A stretch of DNA of 56,243 nt from CAINFV01 sp964409235 (GTDB lineage Bacteria; Chlamydiota; Chlamydiia; Chlamydiales; FEN-1388), in NCBI GenBank assembly GCA_964409235.1, contig CAYPCN010000009.1, positions 1 to 56,243 of the forward strand, in the 5' to 3' direction. The notes beneath the pieces are model-generated. The model saw only the letters and a program-made list of their open reading frames with translations. It was not told where the DNA came from and did not search any database. Shown one piece after another: positions 26,632 through 35,204 of this stretch (the stretch's first letter is position 1; every line of letters begins with the position of its first letter). Position numbers and translations under genes: made by a program.

Positions 26632-27579
26632 ATGACCGATCAAACAAGCGACATGCATTGGCAAACAGCCGTGGTCCCTACTGAAGGTGCGGGACTACGG
26701 CTTGACGTTGTCCTCACAAAGCTCTTTCCTTTTTCACGAGCCGTTCTTCAGAGGTTGATTGAAGAGGGGGTTGTTTGCGTCAACGGTCGTGTGGAAAAGA
26801 AGCGGTATGTGGTTTCCGAGGGAGATTGCGTGGCGCTTTCCATTCCTCCACAGCCTGCGAGTCATATCGTTCCCGAGCCCATGACGTTTGACGTGATATA
26901 TGAGGACTCCTCGCTGTTTGTCATCAACAAACCCGCTGGGCTTGTCGTCCACCCTGCTCCAGGAAATAGATCCGGCACCTTTGTCAATGGGCTTGTCGCT
27001 TGTTTGAAAGACCTTGCATGCTGCGATCCCGTACGCCCAGGCGTCGTCCATCGCCTCGACAAAGATACTTCAGGCGTTCTGATCGCAGCCAAGACGCCAT
27101 GGGCCCTCAATGCCCTGTCTCAGCAATTTCACGATAGAACTGTGTACAAAGAATACCTTGCTGTTGTCGCGGGTTGTTGCCAAGAATCAGTGCGCTGCTC
27201 AGGACCTATAGGTCGCGATCCAAAGAATCGACAGAAAATGGCTATTGTCTCCACCGGAAAGCAGGCTCAGACAGACATTATTCCACTCCACTCAACGGGA
27301 GAGTGGACATTTGTCAAAGCCATTCCGCATACTGGCAGAACCCATCAGGTGCGCGTCCATCTTGCTTTTCTCGGATATCCCATCCTTGGCGATGCTGTGT
27401 ATGGCAAGCGTTCTGCCAATGAACAATGGAAGGTGCGGCGCCAGCTGCTCCACTGCTGGTCGTTGACAGTGGTTCACCCTGAAACTGCCAAGCCACTGAC
27501 AGTGAAGGCCCCTATGCCGTATGATATGGCGAATGTAGTAGGATACCAGTATGAAGGCGATGGTACAGCGAGTTCTTGA
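26632..27579 (+). CDS. rluD: 23S rRNA pseudouridine synthase, RluD family
   Basis: A 315-residue pseudouridine synthase with an N-terminal S4 RNA-binding domain (RLDVVLTKLFPFSRAVLQRLIEEGVVCVNG) and the catalytic motif HRLDKDTSGVLIAAKT, whose Asp is the nucleophile. Further family motifs are FVINKPAGLVVHPAPGN and GRTHQVRVHLAFLGYPILGD. It modifies uridines in helix 69 or a similar rRNA site; RluD rather than RluC is favoured by layout but not proved. It overlaps dtd by 29 bases. Confidence 0.92.
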   Translation: MTDQTSDMHWQTAVVPTEGAGLRLDVVLTKLFPFSRAVLQRLIEEGVVCVNGRVEKKRYVVSEGDCVALSIPPQPASHIVPEPMTFDVIYEDSSLFVINKPAGLVVHPAPGNRSGTFVNGLVACLKDLACCDPVRPGVVHRLDKDTSGVLIAAKTPWALNALSQQFHDRTVYKEYLAVVAGCCQESVRCSGPIGRDPKNRQKMAIVSTGKQAQTDIIPLHSTGEWTFVKAIPHTGRTHQVRVHLAFLGYPILGDAVYGKRSANEQWKVRRQLLHCWSLTVVHPETAKPLTVKAPMPYDMANVVGYQYEGDGTASS

Positions 27580-28018
27580 AGCGTCGGTGACTGTGGACGA
27601 TACGGTGGTTGGAGCCATAGGGCGAGGGCTCTGTGTGTTCCTCGGCATTGGAGTGCATGACCAAGAAAAAGATGCTGCCTTTCTTGCAAAAAAAGTTTCC
27701 CGTTTGCGCGTGTTCCCAGATGCTGCGAGGAAAATGTCATTAAGCGTCGGAGATATCAAAGGCGAAATCCTCGTCGTCAGCCAGTTTACCTTGTACGGAA
27801 GTTGCCGAAACGGATGTCGTCCAGACTTTACGCAAGCTGCTCCTCCGCAGGTTGCTGAGCCTTTATACGAGATGTTTCTCAATGAAGTAGAAAAGGAACT
27901 TGGCTCTCGCCCTCAGCGAGGAAGATTTCGAGAGATCATGAGAGTTTCGCTTGTCAACGATGGGCCGGTTACCCTGCTCATTGATAGCAGAGAAAGCGTA
28001 CAGTCGGTAACAACATAG
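27551..28018 (+). CDS. dtd: D-aminoacyl-tRNA deacylase
   Basis: It hydrolyses D-amino acids (and glycine mischarged to tRNA-Ala) from tRNA. The 155-residue protein starts MKAMVQRVLEASVTVDDTVVGAIGRGLCVFLGI, has SQFTLYGSCRNGCRPDF (active-site SQFTL) and ends with VNDGPVTLLIDS, which takes the place of the usual NxGPVT loop that holds the cross-subunit Gly-cisPro. Length is typical. It starts within rluD (29-base overlap), indicating coupled translation. Confidence 0.93.
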   Translation: MKAMVQRVLEASVTVDDTVVGAIGRGLCVFLGIGVHDQEKDAAFLAKKVSRLRVFPDAARKMSLSVGDIKGEILVVSQFTLYGSCRNGCRPDFTQAAPPQVAEPLYEMFLNEVEKELGSRPQRGRFREIMRVSLVNDGPVTLLIDSRESVQSVTT

Positions 28019-28038
28019 GTTCATAAGAGAGGACGGCC

Positions 28039-29418
28039 ATGGCGCTTCGCCCCACATTGTGTGAATTGGAACAGGCCATACATGTGTGTACATCCTCTGC
28101 CAGCCATGGAGAGATTCAAACGTGGCAGGCGATGACATGGCTGTGGAACCAGTTATCTTGGTCAGCACGCTTCATGACCCATTTCGGTGCTTCTGGATTT
28201 GCGTGGTGGAAACAGCGGTACATCTTTCCTATTCTTTGTCAGGAGAGCATTCCCTATCTTGAGAAGTTTCTGGATGGCGACTGGACGTATGTAGAAGAAG
28301 AGTCGCTTCGACATGTGTTTCATTTTTGGGCTCCCTACTCTGCAAAGAACCCTGGACTATTCCCTCAAAGGATCTCGAAGTTTCTGTCTGGGCCGTGTCC
28401 ATCGTTTCATACAGAACGAGACGCATGTCAAAGCCGCGTGGCAGGAGGAGGGGAGGGAGCGTCCTACTCGTGGCTAGCCGATGAAACGTTTGCTACATAC
28501 CGATCGCGAATGAACGCCCTTGTTCGGCGAATTCCTCGGCGACGAACCGCTGATGTGAAACGAGTATGCCCCGCTGACAAACAGCAGGCAGGGGACCAGA
28601 ATACCGAGGCAATGAAAGAGAAAGCAAAGAAATGCATCGAAGCCATTACGAGCGTACGAGATCAAGTTGAAGAGCTCAGCGCAATGATGGACCGGGATGT
28701 TGCTAAAGCCTTTCCTCTCAGAAAAGAAGGAGAGCAGATGGTCGCAGACCTTCAACAGTGTAGGGAAGAAGCCTTCTCTCTCCTTTTTTCTGTTGATGCG
28801 TTGCTCATGCAGTTCTCGGAGGAAATTTCGGCATGCCTTCCCGAACAGGAGGGTCGAACGCTCATCCACGATGCCGAGCAGTCTCTCACGAATCTGCAGA
28901 AACAACTGATGATGCTCCGATCACGAAGAGATCCTGTATGCTCCATGATCGAAGAGCATCGTGCTGCCATTGGCACCCATCTTCAAGCTCTCTCCCGGCT
29001 ATTAGACCGCGTTCCCATACTCGAATCAGCACATCCATTTCGCCTCCATCAGACTCGTATTATTCGGCTTGCAAGAGACAAACTCAAAGGTTTTCGCGGA
29101 GCCATTAGCAAGGGGCCTGGGCCGGAGGAGACCCTCCGTCAGCTTGAATGTGAAATAGAGCGTGCAGCAGAGCTTGCAAAGGACTTTTATGACGAGGGGA
29201 GGGATATCGTCACCTCGCAAGAGCGGCTCCATGAGCTTGAGCGCCGCATTCAGAAGCAGCTTTCAGCCGAGCGTCATGTTGTACGTATCACTGAGCTCCG
29301 CGATCTGTTGTCTGAAGTACAAAATCTCAGGGAATCCCTTGGAGTGGCGTCGGATCGAAAGAGGCGCGTTGATCTGATTGATCAACATATTCGGGAGCTT
29401 GAACTGCAGGCAACATAG
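28039..29418 (+). CDS. Coiled-coil hypothetical protein
   Basis: A 459-residue protein with no recognisable catalytic motif. The first 150 residues are rich in Trp and aromatic residues (WQAMTWLWNQLSWSARFMTHFGASGFAWW), suggesting a compact helical domain. A basic linker (RRIPRRRTADVKR) leads to about 270 residues of coiled coil (for example ITSVRDQVEELSAMMDRDV and SQERLHELERRIQKQLSAER). There is no signal peptide. It follows dtd by 20 bases on the same strand. It could be a structural or secreted protein; function unknown. Confidence 0.7.
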   Translation: MALRPTLCELEQAIHVCTSSASHGEIQTWQAMTWLWNQLSWSARFMTHFGASGFAWWKQRYIFPILCQESIPYLEKFLDGDWTYVEEESLRHVFHFWAPYSAKNPGLFPQRISKFLSGPCPSFHTERDACQSRVAGGGEGASYSWLADETFATYRSRMNALVRRIPRRRTADVKRVCPADKQQAGDQNTEAMKEKAKKCIEAITSVRDQVEELSAMMDRDVAKAFPLRKEGEQMVADLQQCREEAFSLLFSVDALLMQFSEEISACLPEQEGRTLIHDAEQSLTNLQKQLMMLRSRRDPVCSMIEEHRAAIGTHLQALSRLLDRVPILESAHPFRLHQTRIIRLARDKLKGFRGAISKGPGPEETLRQLECEIERAAELAKDFYDEGRDIVTSQERLHELERRIQKQLSAERHVVRITELRDLLSEVQNLRESLGVASDRKRRVDLIDQHIRELELQAT

Positions 29419-29483
29419 CCTGGGGGAGGGTCGGTCTTGCTAGTTCTCCTTGTGTCGTCTCTCAGGCGCACGCTGCTCCTAAG

Positions 29484-29637
29484 GGCCATTTGTGATGTGG
29501 ATTTTTAGAGGAGAAGCGGGAGATTTTTGAATCGAGCTACCCCAAAGCCGACGAAGCCCATATGCTCTGACGTATGGGAGAGGAATTTTTGGGTAGGTTC
29601 GACTCGATCCTCCACAAGGCATGTCGCACATGGCTCA
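29484..29637. repeat. Palindromic repeat family, full copy (A)
   Basis: About 154 bp. The left end GGCCATTTGTGATGTGG and the right end TGTCGCACATGGCTC are inverted repeats. The centre holds CCCATATG, six bases, CGTATGGG, and the flanks of the centre carry GAGCTACCCC and GGGTAGG. It occupies about half of the 316-base gap between the coiled-coil gene and khpA. Confidence 0.85.
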
Positions 29638-29734
29638 ATAAGTTGCTTTTCAGCAAATATCCCGCTCCACTATAAAGCAGTGTTTGGACCGGATATCTAT
29701 CTAACATGAGTTCTGGAAAACAAGAGGTCGAAAC

Positions 29735-29998
29735 ATGAAAGAGTTTGTTGCGTACATCGTGAAAAACCTGGTCGATCATCCTGACAAGGTTCGCATCAAT
29801 GAAGTCGGGGGAACACAGACGCTGATCATTGAGCTGGCAGTTGAAAAGAGCGATATAGGAAAGATCATTGGAAAACAGGGAAAAACTATCAATGCGATCC
29901 GGACGCTTTTAATGTCAGTGGCCAGTCGAAACGGTATCCGTGTCAGTCTTGAAATTATTGAGGAGGGAAAGCCGAGGTCTGAACAGCCTGAAGCGTAA
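29735..29998 (+). CDS. khpA: KH-domain RNA-binding protein KhpA
   Basis: An 87-residue single KH-domain protein: MKEFVAYIVKNLVDHPDKVRI at the start and the RNA-binding GxxG loop in IGKIIGKQGKTINAIRTLL. KhpA binds many small RNAs and mRNAs, usually as a dimer with KhpB. GAGGTCG precedes the ATG. Chlamydiae keep a small KH protein of this type. Confidence 0.92.
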   Translation: MKEFVAYIVKNLVDHPDKVRINEVGGTQTLIIELAVEKSDIGKIIGKQGKTINAIRTLLMSVASRNGIRVSLEIIEEGKPRSEQPEA

Positions 29999-30117
29999 CC
30001 TCTCATGATGGTTCCTTTGTCGTCTCCATTTTTTTGTATCCAGAAATGGATGAGAAGGGGGAGGATAAAGCAAAGAATTGTAAACAATGGCCTGATGGCG
30101 TGAGCTATGGAGGATGT

Positions 30118-30621
30118 ATGTCACTTGAGAACGCAAAAGACAACCTAAAGGAGTTTGGCAAAGAGCTGGGCTTGGAAGGGTTGGAATTTGATGAAAACAA
30201 TACCTGTATTTTAGGGATTGACGATGAGTATTCCCTTCACCTGACCTATGAACCGAACTCTAAGCGGCTGTACCTCTATTCACCGCTGCTCGATGGGCTT
30301 CCAAAAGACGATAAATTGCGCCTTCGCCTATACGAAAAGCTTCTTGAGGGCTCGTTGCTTGGAGGTCAGATGGCTGGTGGTGGCGTTGGCGTCGCTGTCA
30401 ATGAAGAGCTGATCCTCGTACATTCTACGATTGATATGGAACACGCGCTCTCTTCTGCCCTGCGCAGCTATGCTCCAATCTTTGTCGAGATGGTGGAGAA
30501 ATGGAGAAAAATCTGCCAAGAGATCTCAGAAGGCCGTGGTGAGGAAGCCGCAAAAGGCGCGGCCCCAGCTCCCGCAATGGGCGGCGGTGCGCGCGGCGGA
30601 CAAGGATTCATTAAGATCTAA
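30118..30621 (+). CDS. CesT/SycE-type T3S chaperone (Slc1-like)
   Basis: A 167-residue protein with the alpha/beta layout of class I T3S chaperones: helix NAKDNLKEFGKELGLEGL, strands CILGIDDEYSLHLTYEPNSKRLYLYSPLLDGLP, then helix and a loop GSLLGGQMAGGGVGVAVNEELILVHSTIDM, ending in a Gly/Ala-rich tail. Length and Gly-rich end resemble chlamydial Slc1 (CT043), the chaperone for early effectors such as Tarp; this relationship is inferred from memory. The ATG at 30118 follows GGAGG; the open frame begins earlier. A strong terminator follows. Confidence 0.78.
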   Translation: MSLENAKDNLKEFGKELGLEGLEFDENNTCILGIDDEYSLHLTYEPNSKRLYLYSPLLDGLPKDDKLRLRLYEKLLEGSLLGGQMAGGGVGVAVNEELILVHSTIDMEHALSSALRSYAPIFVEMVEKWRKICQEISEGRGEEAAKGAAPAPAMGGGARGGQGFIKI

Positions 30622-30647
30622 CGAGAAGTATCGCCTGAAGTTCCTAC

Positions 30648-30680
30648 AAAGAGAAGCTCCATTAGGGGCTTCTCTTTTTT
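30648..30680 (+). terminator. Rho-independent terminator
   Basis: Stem GAGAAGC (30651-30657) pairs with GCTTCTC (30668-30674), with A's before and six T's after. It lies 26 bases past the stop of the CesT-type chaperone. Confidence 0.9.
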
Positions 30681-30740
30681 ACGGACCCGACTTTTTGTAT
30701 TGAAGAACCACTGCCAGGCATTGACATAGGCGATCACACA

Positions 30741-30896
30741 GAGCCTTTTGCGATATGGATTCTTAGAGGAGAAGAGGGAGCGTTTCGGATCGGGCTACCC
30801 CAAGGCCGACGAAACCTATATGCCCTGACATATGGGTGAAGAGGCCTTTGCAGCGCTTTCGACGCTATCCTCCACAAGGCGCATCGCACATGGCTC
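30741..30896. repeat. Palindromic repeat family, full copy (B)
   Basis: About 156 bp from GAGCCTTTTGCGATATGG to CATCGCACATGGCTC, with the central CCTATATG/CATATGGG core. CACAC occurs at both flanks with a one-base offset, a possible target duplication. It ends five bases from the sod stop codon. Confidence 0.85.
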
Positions 30897-30901
30897 GCAC
30901 A

Positions 30902-31510
30902 CTACTTCTGTAGGTCGAGAAATCGCTGTTCGACCACATTCCAATTGATGACCGACCAGAGGGCTTTGAGATAGTCGATGCGAGCACTCTTGTATTGCAA
31001 ATAGTACGCGTGCTCCCATACATCGATGCATAAAATGGGCATCAGCCCCTTGGTGATCAGCAAATCGTGAGTCTCTGTCGTGAGAGGGATCAGCTGCTTG
31101 CGCTTCGTGCAGTAGCCAAGCCACCCCCACCCGGACCCCTGAATACCTGCACAGAGAGTTGTCATGACTTCAATGAACTGTTCTAGAGAGCCAAAAGCCT
31201 TGCAAATCAGATCTTTGAGAGCTCCGTCTCGAAGTACTCCTCCCCCTTTGTCCGTGGGAGCCAAGTTCTCCCAATACAGAGAGTGGTTGATATGCCCGCC
31301 GCCATTGAATTTGATAGATCCATTAATCACAATCTGTTGAGCGAGGTCTCCCCGTGCCTCAGCATCGCGAAGCTTCTTCACAGCGTCGTTGAGATTGTTG
31401 ACATACCCTGCATGATGTTTGAGGTAATGGATCTGCAGAATCTCTTCCGAAATCGCCGGCTCTAATTCATTGAGGTCATACGGTAGTTTTGGCAGTTTAT
31501 ATTCGGACAT
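30902..31510 (-). CDS. sodA: Superoxide dismutase, Mn/Fe type
   Basis: It converts superoxide to peroxide and oxygen, protecting against oxidative burst. The 202-residue protein shows PYDLNELEPAISEEILQIHYLKHHAGYVNNLN (first metal His about 28), GGGHINHSLYW (second His), and DVWEHAYYLQYK (Asp and His ligands). The GGGHINH form and QGSGWGWLGY point toward the Mn-type subgroup, but metal choice cannot be fixed from sequence. It diverges from nothing nearby; radA lies upstream on the same strand, separated by a repeat remnant. Confidence 0.93.
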   Translation of the reverse strand: MSEYKLPKLPYDLNELEPAISEEILQIHYLKHHAGYVNNLNDAVKKLRDAEARGDLAQQIVINGSIKFNGGGHINHSLYWENLAPTDKGGGVLRDGALKDLICKAFGSLEQFIEVMTTLCAGIQGSGWGWLGYCTKRKQLIPLTTETHDLLITKGLMPILCIDVWEHAYYLQYKSARIDYLKALWSVINWNVVEQRFLDLQK

Positions 31511-31579
31511 ATGTTCCTCCTCTATAGCTGGTTACCTCAGACAGTACGCTGATCAGCAATATCTGTCATCACGTTGAAA

Positions 31580-31622
31580 GAGCCATGTGCGGTGTGCCTT
31601 TTGGGGGACAGAGGAGGACGAG
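31580..31622. repeat. Palindromic repeat family, end remnant (copy I)
   Basis: GAGCCATGTGCGGTGTGCC followed by TTTTGGGGGACAGAGGAGG matches the element's end; the rest is absent. It lies between sod and the 3' end of radA. Confidence 0.6.
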
Positions 31623-31628
31623 AGAAGG

Positions 31629-32993
31629 TTACATCATGCTGTCAATCGCTTCGTCGACCCAAGCGACGGGATGGAGGACCATGGCAGACCGAAACGAGTC
31701 GAGTGCCTTCGCATTTTTACTGGGGATGATGCAACGCGAAAAGCCCATCTGAAGCGCCTCTTTCACGCGGGCTTCAATGCGGGGAACGCCACGGACTTCT
31801 CCGCTGAGACCTACCTCGCCGATCACGGCGGTGTCGTGGTCGAAGACTTTGTTGGAGAACGAGGAAACGATTGCCAAGAGCAAGCCGAGATCGGCAGCGG
31901 GCTCCGCCACTTTTAGCCCACCGGTGACGGAAACAAACACATCGCTCTGGTGGAGGCGGAAGCGAGCTCTCTTTTCGCAGACGGCGAGGAGCAACGCCAG
32001 ACGATTGGCATCGAGCCCTGTGCAGCGGCGTGACGGAGTAGCGAAAAACGTATCTGTGACGAGAGCTTGGGCTTCAATGAGAATAGGGCGCGTTCCTTCC
32101 ATGATCGGCATAATGACGCTCCCAGTGGTTCCACGGGCGCGATCTTCGATAAACAGCTGTGACGGGTTTTTCACCTCGCAAAGGCCCTCTCCTTCCATCT
32201 GGAAGACGGCGATCTCATCGGTGGGGCCAAATCGGTTTTTGATCGAACGAATGAGGCGGAGATTCTGTTGCGCCTCTCCTTCAAAGTAGAGGACGGTATC
32301 GACTAAATGTTCGAGAATCCGAGGGCCGGCGATCTCCCCAGATTTTGTGACGTGGCCTATGATGAGAATGGAGGTATGAGAGGACTTGGCGCACTGCATA
32401 AGAGCTGCGGTGCATTCCCGAACCTGAGTGACCGACCCTGGGGACGAGGGAATTTCGTTTTTATATAGAATCTGAATGGAATCGATGACGGCAACATGGG
32501 GGCGGTATTCAACAAGCCATTTGGCTATAACGCCGACCTCTGTTTCATTCGAGAAGAATATGGCGTCGTTCTTCAATCCAAGCCGTTTTGTGCGCATGGC
32601 CACCTGCTCAAGCGACTCCTCTCCTGAAACGTAGAGGGCGCTGCGGGTGTTGCTTGCAATACTATGTACCAGATGTAAGCAGAGCGTGGACTTTCCAATC
32701 CCCGGATCACCGCCAATCAAGGTGAGAGACCCGGGTACGACCCCTCCTCCGATGGCTTTGTCAAACTCAGAAAAGCAGGTTTGATACCGGGGAGTCGGAG
32801 AGGATGCTATGTCAGCAAGACGAACAGGGGATCCTAGTTTCTTGGGGCCCAATGCTGGAAGAGATCGGGGGCTCGGAGGCTGCTCGATTTCCTCATGAAA
32901 AGAATTCCAGCTTGAACAAGACGAGCATTGGCCGCTCCACCGTGCCTGTTTGTGCCCGCATGAAGAACAGTACCAGACGGAATGGGCTTTCAT
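31629..32993 (-). CDS. radA: DNA repair protein RadA/Sms
   Basis: RadA is a RecA-like branch-migration helicase used in recombinational repair. The 454-residue protein has an N-terminal zinc finger with Cys 9, 12, 23 and 26, Walker A GGDPGIGKST (94-103), the RadA-specific KNRFG motif (KNRFGPTDEI) and a C-terminal Lon-protease-like domain (GEVGLSGEVRGVPRIEARVKEALQMGFSRCIIP). The start codon overlaps the rnc stop, so it is cotranslated with rnc. The rnc-radA pair is conserved in Chlamydiae. Confidence 0.96.
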   Translation of the reverse strand: MKAHSVWYCSSCGHKQARWSGQCSSCSSWNSFHEEIEQPPSPRSLPALGPKKLGSPVRLADIASSPTPRYQTCFSEFDKAIGGGVVPGSLTLIGGDPGIGKSTLCLHLVHSIASNTRSALYVSGEESLEQVAMRTKRLGLKNDAIFFSNETEVGVIAKWLVEYRPHVAVIDSIQILYKNEIPSSPGSVTQVRECTAALMQCAKSSHTSILIIGHVTKSGEIAGPRILEHLVDTVLYFEGEAQQNLRLIRSIKNRFGPTDEIAVFQMEGEGLCEVKNPSQLFIEDRARGTTGSVIMPIMEGTRPILIEAQALVTDTFFATPSRRCTGLDANRLALLLAVCEKRARFRLHQSDVFVSVTGGLKVAEPAADLGLLLAIVSSFSNKVFDHDTAVIGEVGLSGEVRGVPRIEARVKEALQMGFSRCIIPSKNAKALDSFRSAMVLHPVAWVDEAIDSMM

Positions 32994-33703
32994 TATGCCG
33001 TGCCTTGAGCAGAAAAACGATGTAGGGCTTGCGAAGCTGCTTGTTGTTCTGCTTCGCGCTTTGTCTTCGCTGTTGCTTCTCCGAGCAAACGTCCAGCGAC
33101 GTACACGCCGATAGTAAAAAGACAGTTGTGAGGGGGGCCGGACACGGTGTGGAGCTTGTACTCGGGAAGCCCTTCCTTCTGCCTTGCCAGCAGCTCTTGG
33201 AGCTCGGCTTTGGCATTTGATGGCGTGATTTCAGCGATGGCATCGAAATGAGGATCAAAATGAGAAGAGAGAAATCGCTCGGCCGCATGCCAACCGCCAT
33301 CGACGTAAATAGCGCCGACAATGGCTTCGAAGAGGTCGGAGGCGAGAGGAGGATGTGATTTTTCCAAGAGAGGCTGTTCCCCCTTGCCGACGAGGAGGTG
33401 GTGGATCAAGTCAAGGTGCGACATCATTGTTGCACAACTGGCTCGACAGACGGCTTGTGCTTTTTGCTTCGAAAGAGGCCCTTCTCCAAGATCGGGGAAA
33501 TGCAAGAAGAGATGGGAAGAGACATACAGATTCAATACTGCATCGCCCAAAAATTCAAGCCGTTCATTGGCCATGAGGCCTGGCAGCTGGCATTCATTGA
33601 GAAATGAGCGATGGATAAAGGCCTGAGTGAGGATCGTTTTGTCCTGGAAGGTATAGCCTAGACGGCTTTCAATGGACGGTAAAGCTTCCTGTAGGGCTAG
33701 CAT
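32993..33703 (-). CDS. rnc: Ribonuclease III
   Basis: It cleaves double-stranded RNA, including rRNA precursors. The 236-residue protein has the signature NERLEFLGDAVLNLYVS near residue 45, the second acidic patch SDLFEAIVGAIYVDGGW, and a C-terminal double-stranded RNA-binding domain (NAKAELQELLARQKEGLPEYKLHTVSGPPHNCLFTIGVYV ... KREAEQQAASQAL). It overlaps radA at the stop/start and is transcribed away from the orphan gene at 33779. Confidence 0.96.
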   Translation of the reverse strand: MLALQEALPSIESRLGYTFQDKTILTQAFIHRSFLNECQLPGLMANERLEFLGDAVLNLYVSSHLFLHFPDLGEGPLSKQKAQAVCRASCATMMSHLDLIHHLLVGKGEQPLLEKSHPPLASDLFEAIVGAIYVDGGWHAAERFLSSHFDPHFDAIAEITPSNAKAELQELLARQKEGLPEYKLHTVSGPPHNCLFTIGVYVAGRLLGEATAKTKREAEQQAASQALHRFSAQGTA

Positions 33704-33718
33704 GAATGGCTCAATGGG

Positions 33719-33748
33719 TTTACCAAATGTTCTCCAAAGGAGTATAAT
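33719..33748 (+). promoter_or_regulatory. Probable sigma70-type promoter
   Basis: TTTACC (33719-33724), an 18-base spacer and a perfect TATAAT (33743-33748). Transcription would start near 33755, which argues against the TTG at 33755 as the start of the next gene and for the GTG at 33779. Confidence 0.5.
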
Positions 33749-33778
33749 CGTCGATTGAATTTATCAGTAAGGATCGAT

Positions 33779-34438
33779 GTGAGAATTGTTGTCGGGGGAG
33801 AGCAGATCTCGTTTTTCGAACGGTTTGGGTACGTGGAGCTAGAATCGTTTTTTGACGAGCATCGCTCTACCTCTCTGCATCTAGCCGTACACGCAGAGAT
33901 CGAGCGTAGAGCAGCCCAAGGCAGCGCCGCCTCTTTCGACGCTCTTGCACTGCTCCACGGCTATGGCCTAACATTGTCATCAGAGCACGTTCGGAAACAC
34001 CTCCTCTCGTCTCAGCTCGCAACAGCCGCTTTTCATTTCGTACGAAAAAAGCCGCTTCGCTACGCCTTTGACCGCGTCTTGACGATCCCGGGAGCAGAGA
34101 TTTCTTCAACTTTGGATGCGATCTCATCAGTCTCCCCGTTGATGATATCGGTGGTGATTGCGCTGACAGACTGCCAGGAACCGCCTGCCGAGCAACCTGT
34201 CCCTTATGAATATTGCTCCTTCCCCCAAAAGCAAGGAAGCGTCGCATTCCTTTCTCCAAAAACTGTGGTGCGCACGGCCTCAGCGTCCGCCGGCACCTAC
34301 CTTCTCCTCGCCTATACCTCCGCCTGCCCTATATACCAATTTCAGCCGGCCGACCCACATACTCATTTTTTAAAAGGGTATGGCTATGTTTTTGGCGATC
34401 AATTGAAAGAGACAACCCATCCAATGGTCTTTCGATAA
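33779..34438 (+). CDS. Hypothetical protein of unknown function
   Basis: A protein of about 219 residues with no signal peptide. It begins with a strand and helix segment (IVVGGEQISFFERFGYVELESFFDE), has a helical middle and a C-terminal beta-rich part (GSVAFLSPKTVVRTASASAGTYLLLAYTSACPIYQF). No known motif is seen. I chose the GTG at 33779 because AAGGA lies five bases before it and the TATAAT promoter would leave a TTG at 33755 with no leader. It lies 13 bases upstream of lplA and may be cotranscribed. Confidence 0.55.
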   Translation: MRIVVGGEQISFFERFGYVELESFFDEHRSTSLHLAVHAEIERRAAQGSAASFDALALLHGYGLTLSSEHVRKHLLSSQLATAAFHFVRKKPLRYAFDRVLTIPGAEISSTLDAISSVSPLMISVVIALTDCQEPPAEQPVPYEYCSFPQKQGSVAFLSPKTVVRTASASAGTYLLLAYTSACPIYQFQPADPHTHFLKGYGYVFGDQLKETTHPMVFR

Positions 34439-34451
34439 TTGGCGGCGCGTC

Positions 34452-35204
34452 ATGGAAGTGATCTTCGATACTATTGGTTCAGCGTCTCGACACATGGAGG
34501 TCGATAGGGAGCTCATGATGCAGGCAGACAGCCGCCCGCGCCTGCGTTTTTATGAGTGGGAGAGCTTTTGCATTACTACAGGCATCTTTCATGATCCAGC
34601 TGCTCTGGTACATCTCGACCGTTGTCGGAGCATGAAGATAGACGTGGCGATTCGGCCGACAGGTGGTGGCGTTCTCTTCCACGGCGCTGACTGTGCCCTT
34701 TCCATCTTTCTTCCGCGATCGGTCGTGACAGGCAGTGCTGAGGTACTGTGCCACGCTATCAACGAACGCTTGCTGTTGGCCATCAGTCGCTTCCTTCCAC
34801 CTGAGCCAAAAGAGCGAGCGAAGATGTCACAGCACCAATGTCGATTTTGCATGTCTCAGGTGACGCCGTTTGACCTCGTGTGGGGCGGAATAAAGATTGG
34901 CGGATGTGCGCAGAGAAAGACGGCCGCCGGCTTGCTGCAACAGGTGAGTCTGTTTGTTGTCGCTCCAGATTGGGGGCGTATTGAGGCGTGTGTGAAGGAT
35001 CCAAAAGAGGTGATCGACATGCAGGAGACGTCTCGGTCAATAGAGCAGCTTGCACAGCAGAGAATATGCCGAAAAGAGCTGCAGACGGCTATTTACTCAA
35101 ACTTTGTCGAATGGAGTATATCGTACCATGGACCATCGCTATCCAGATGCAGACGCTCATCTTCTCCAACTGGGGACGCCGACACCTATTCCTCAGTCTC
35201 CTGA
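34452..35204 (+). CDS. lplA: Lipoate-protein ligase A-like
   Basis: A 250-residue member of the biotin/lipoate ligase fold. The lipoate-binding loop RPTGGGVLFHG lies at about 68-78 and the likely catalytic Lys at about 148 in GGIKIGGCAQRKTAAGLL. It attaches lipoate to proteins such as the GcvH-like protein at 41122 or 2-oxoacid dehydrogenase E2. An unusual CRFC pair (Cys about 130 and 133) precedes the catalytic Lys. The last 25 codons overlap queF in another frame (77 bases), which may mean the lplA tail is recent. Confidence 0.85.
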   Translation: MEVIFDTIGSASRHMEVDRELMMQADSRPRLRFYEWESFCITTGIFHDPAALVHLDRCRSMKIDVAIRPTGGGVLFHGADCALSIFLPRSVVTGSAEVLCHAINERLLLAISRFLPPEPKERAKMSQHQCRFCMSQVTPFDLVWGGIKIGGCAQRKTAAGLLQQVSLFVVAPDWGRIEACVKDPKEVIDMQETSRSIEQLAQQRICRKELQTAIYSNFVEWSISYHGPSLSRCRRSSSPTGDADTYSSVS

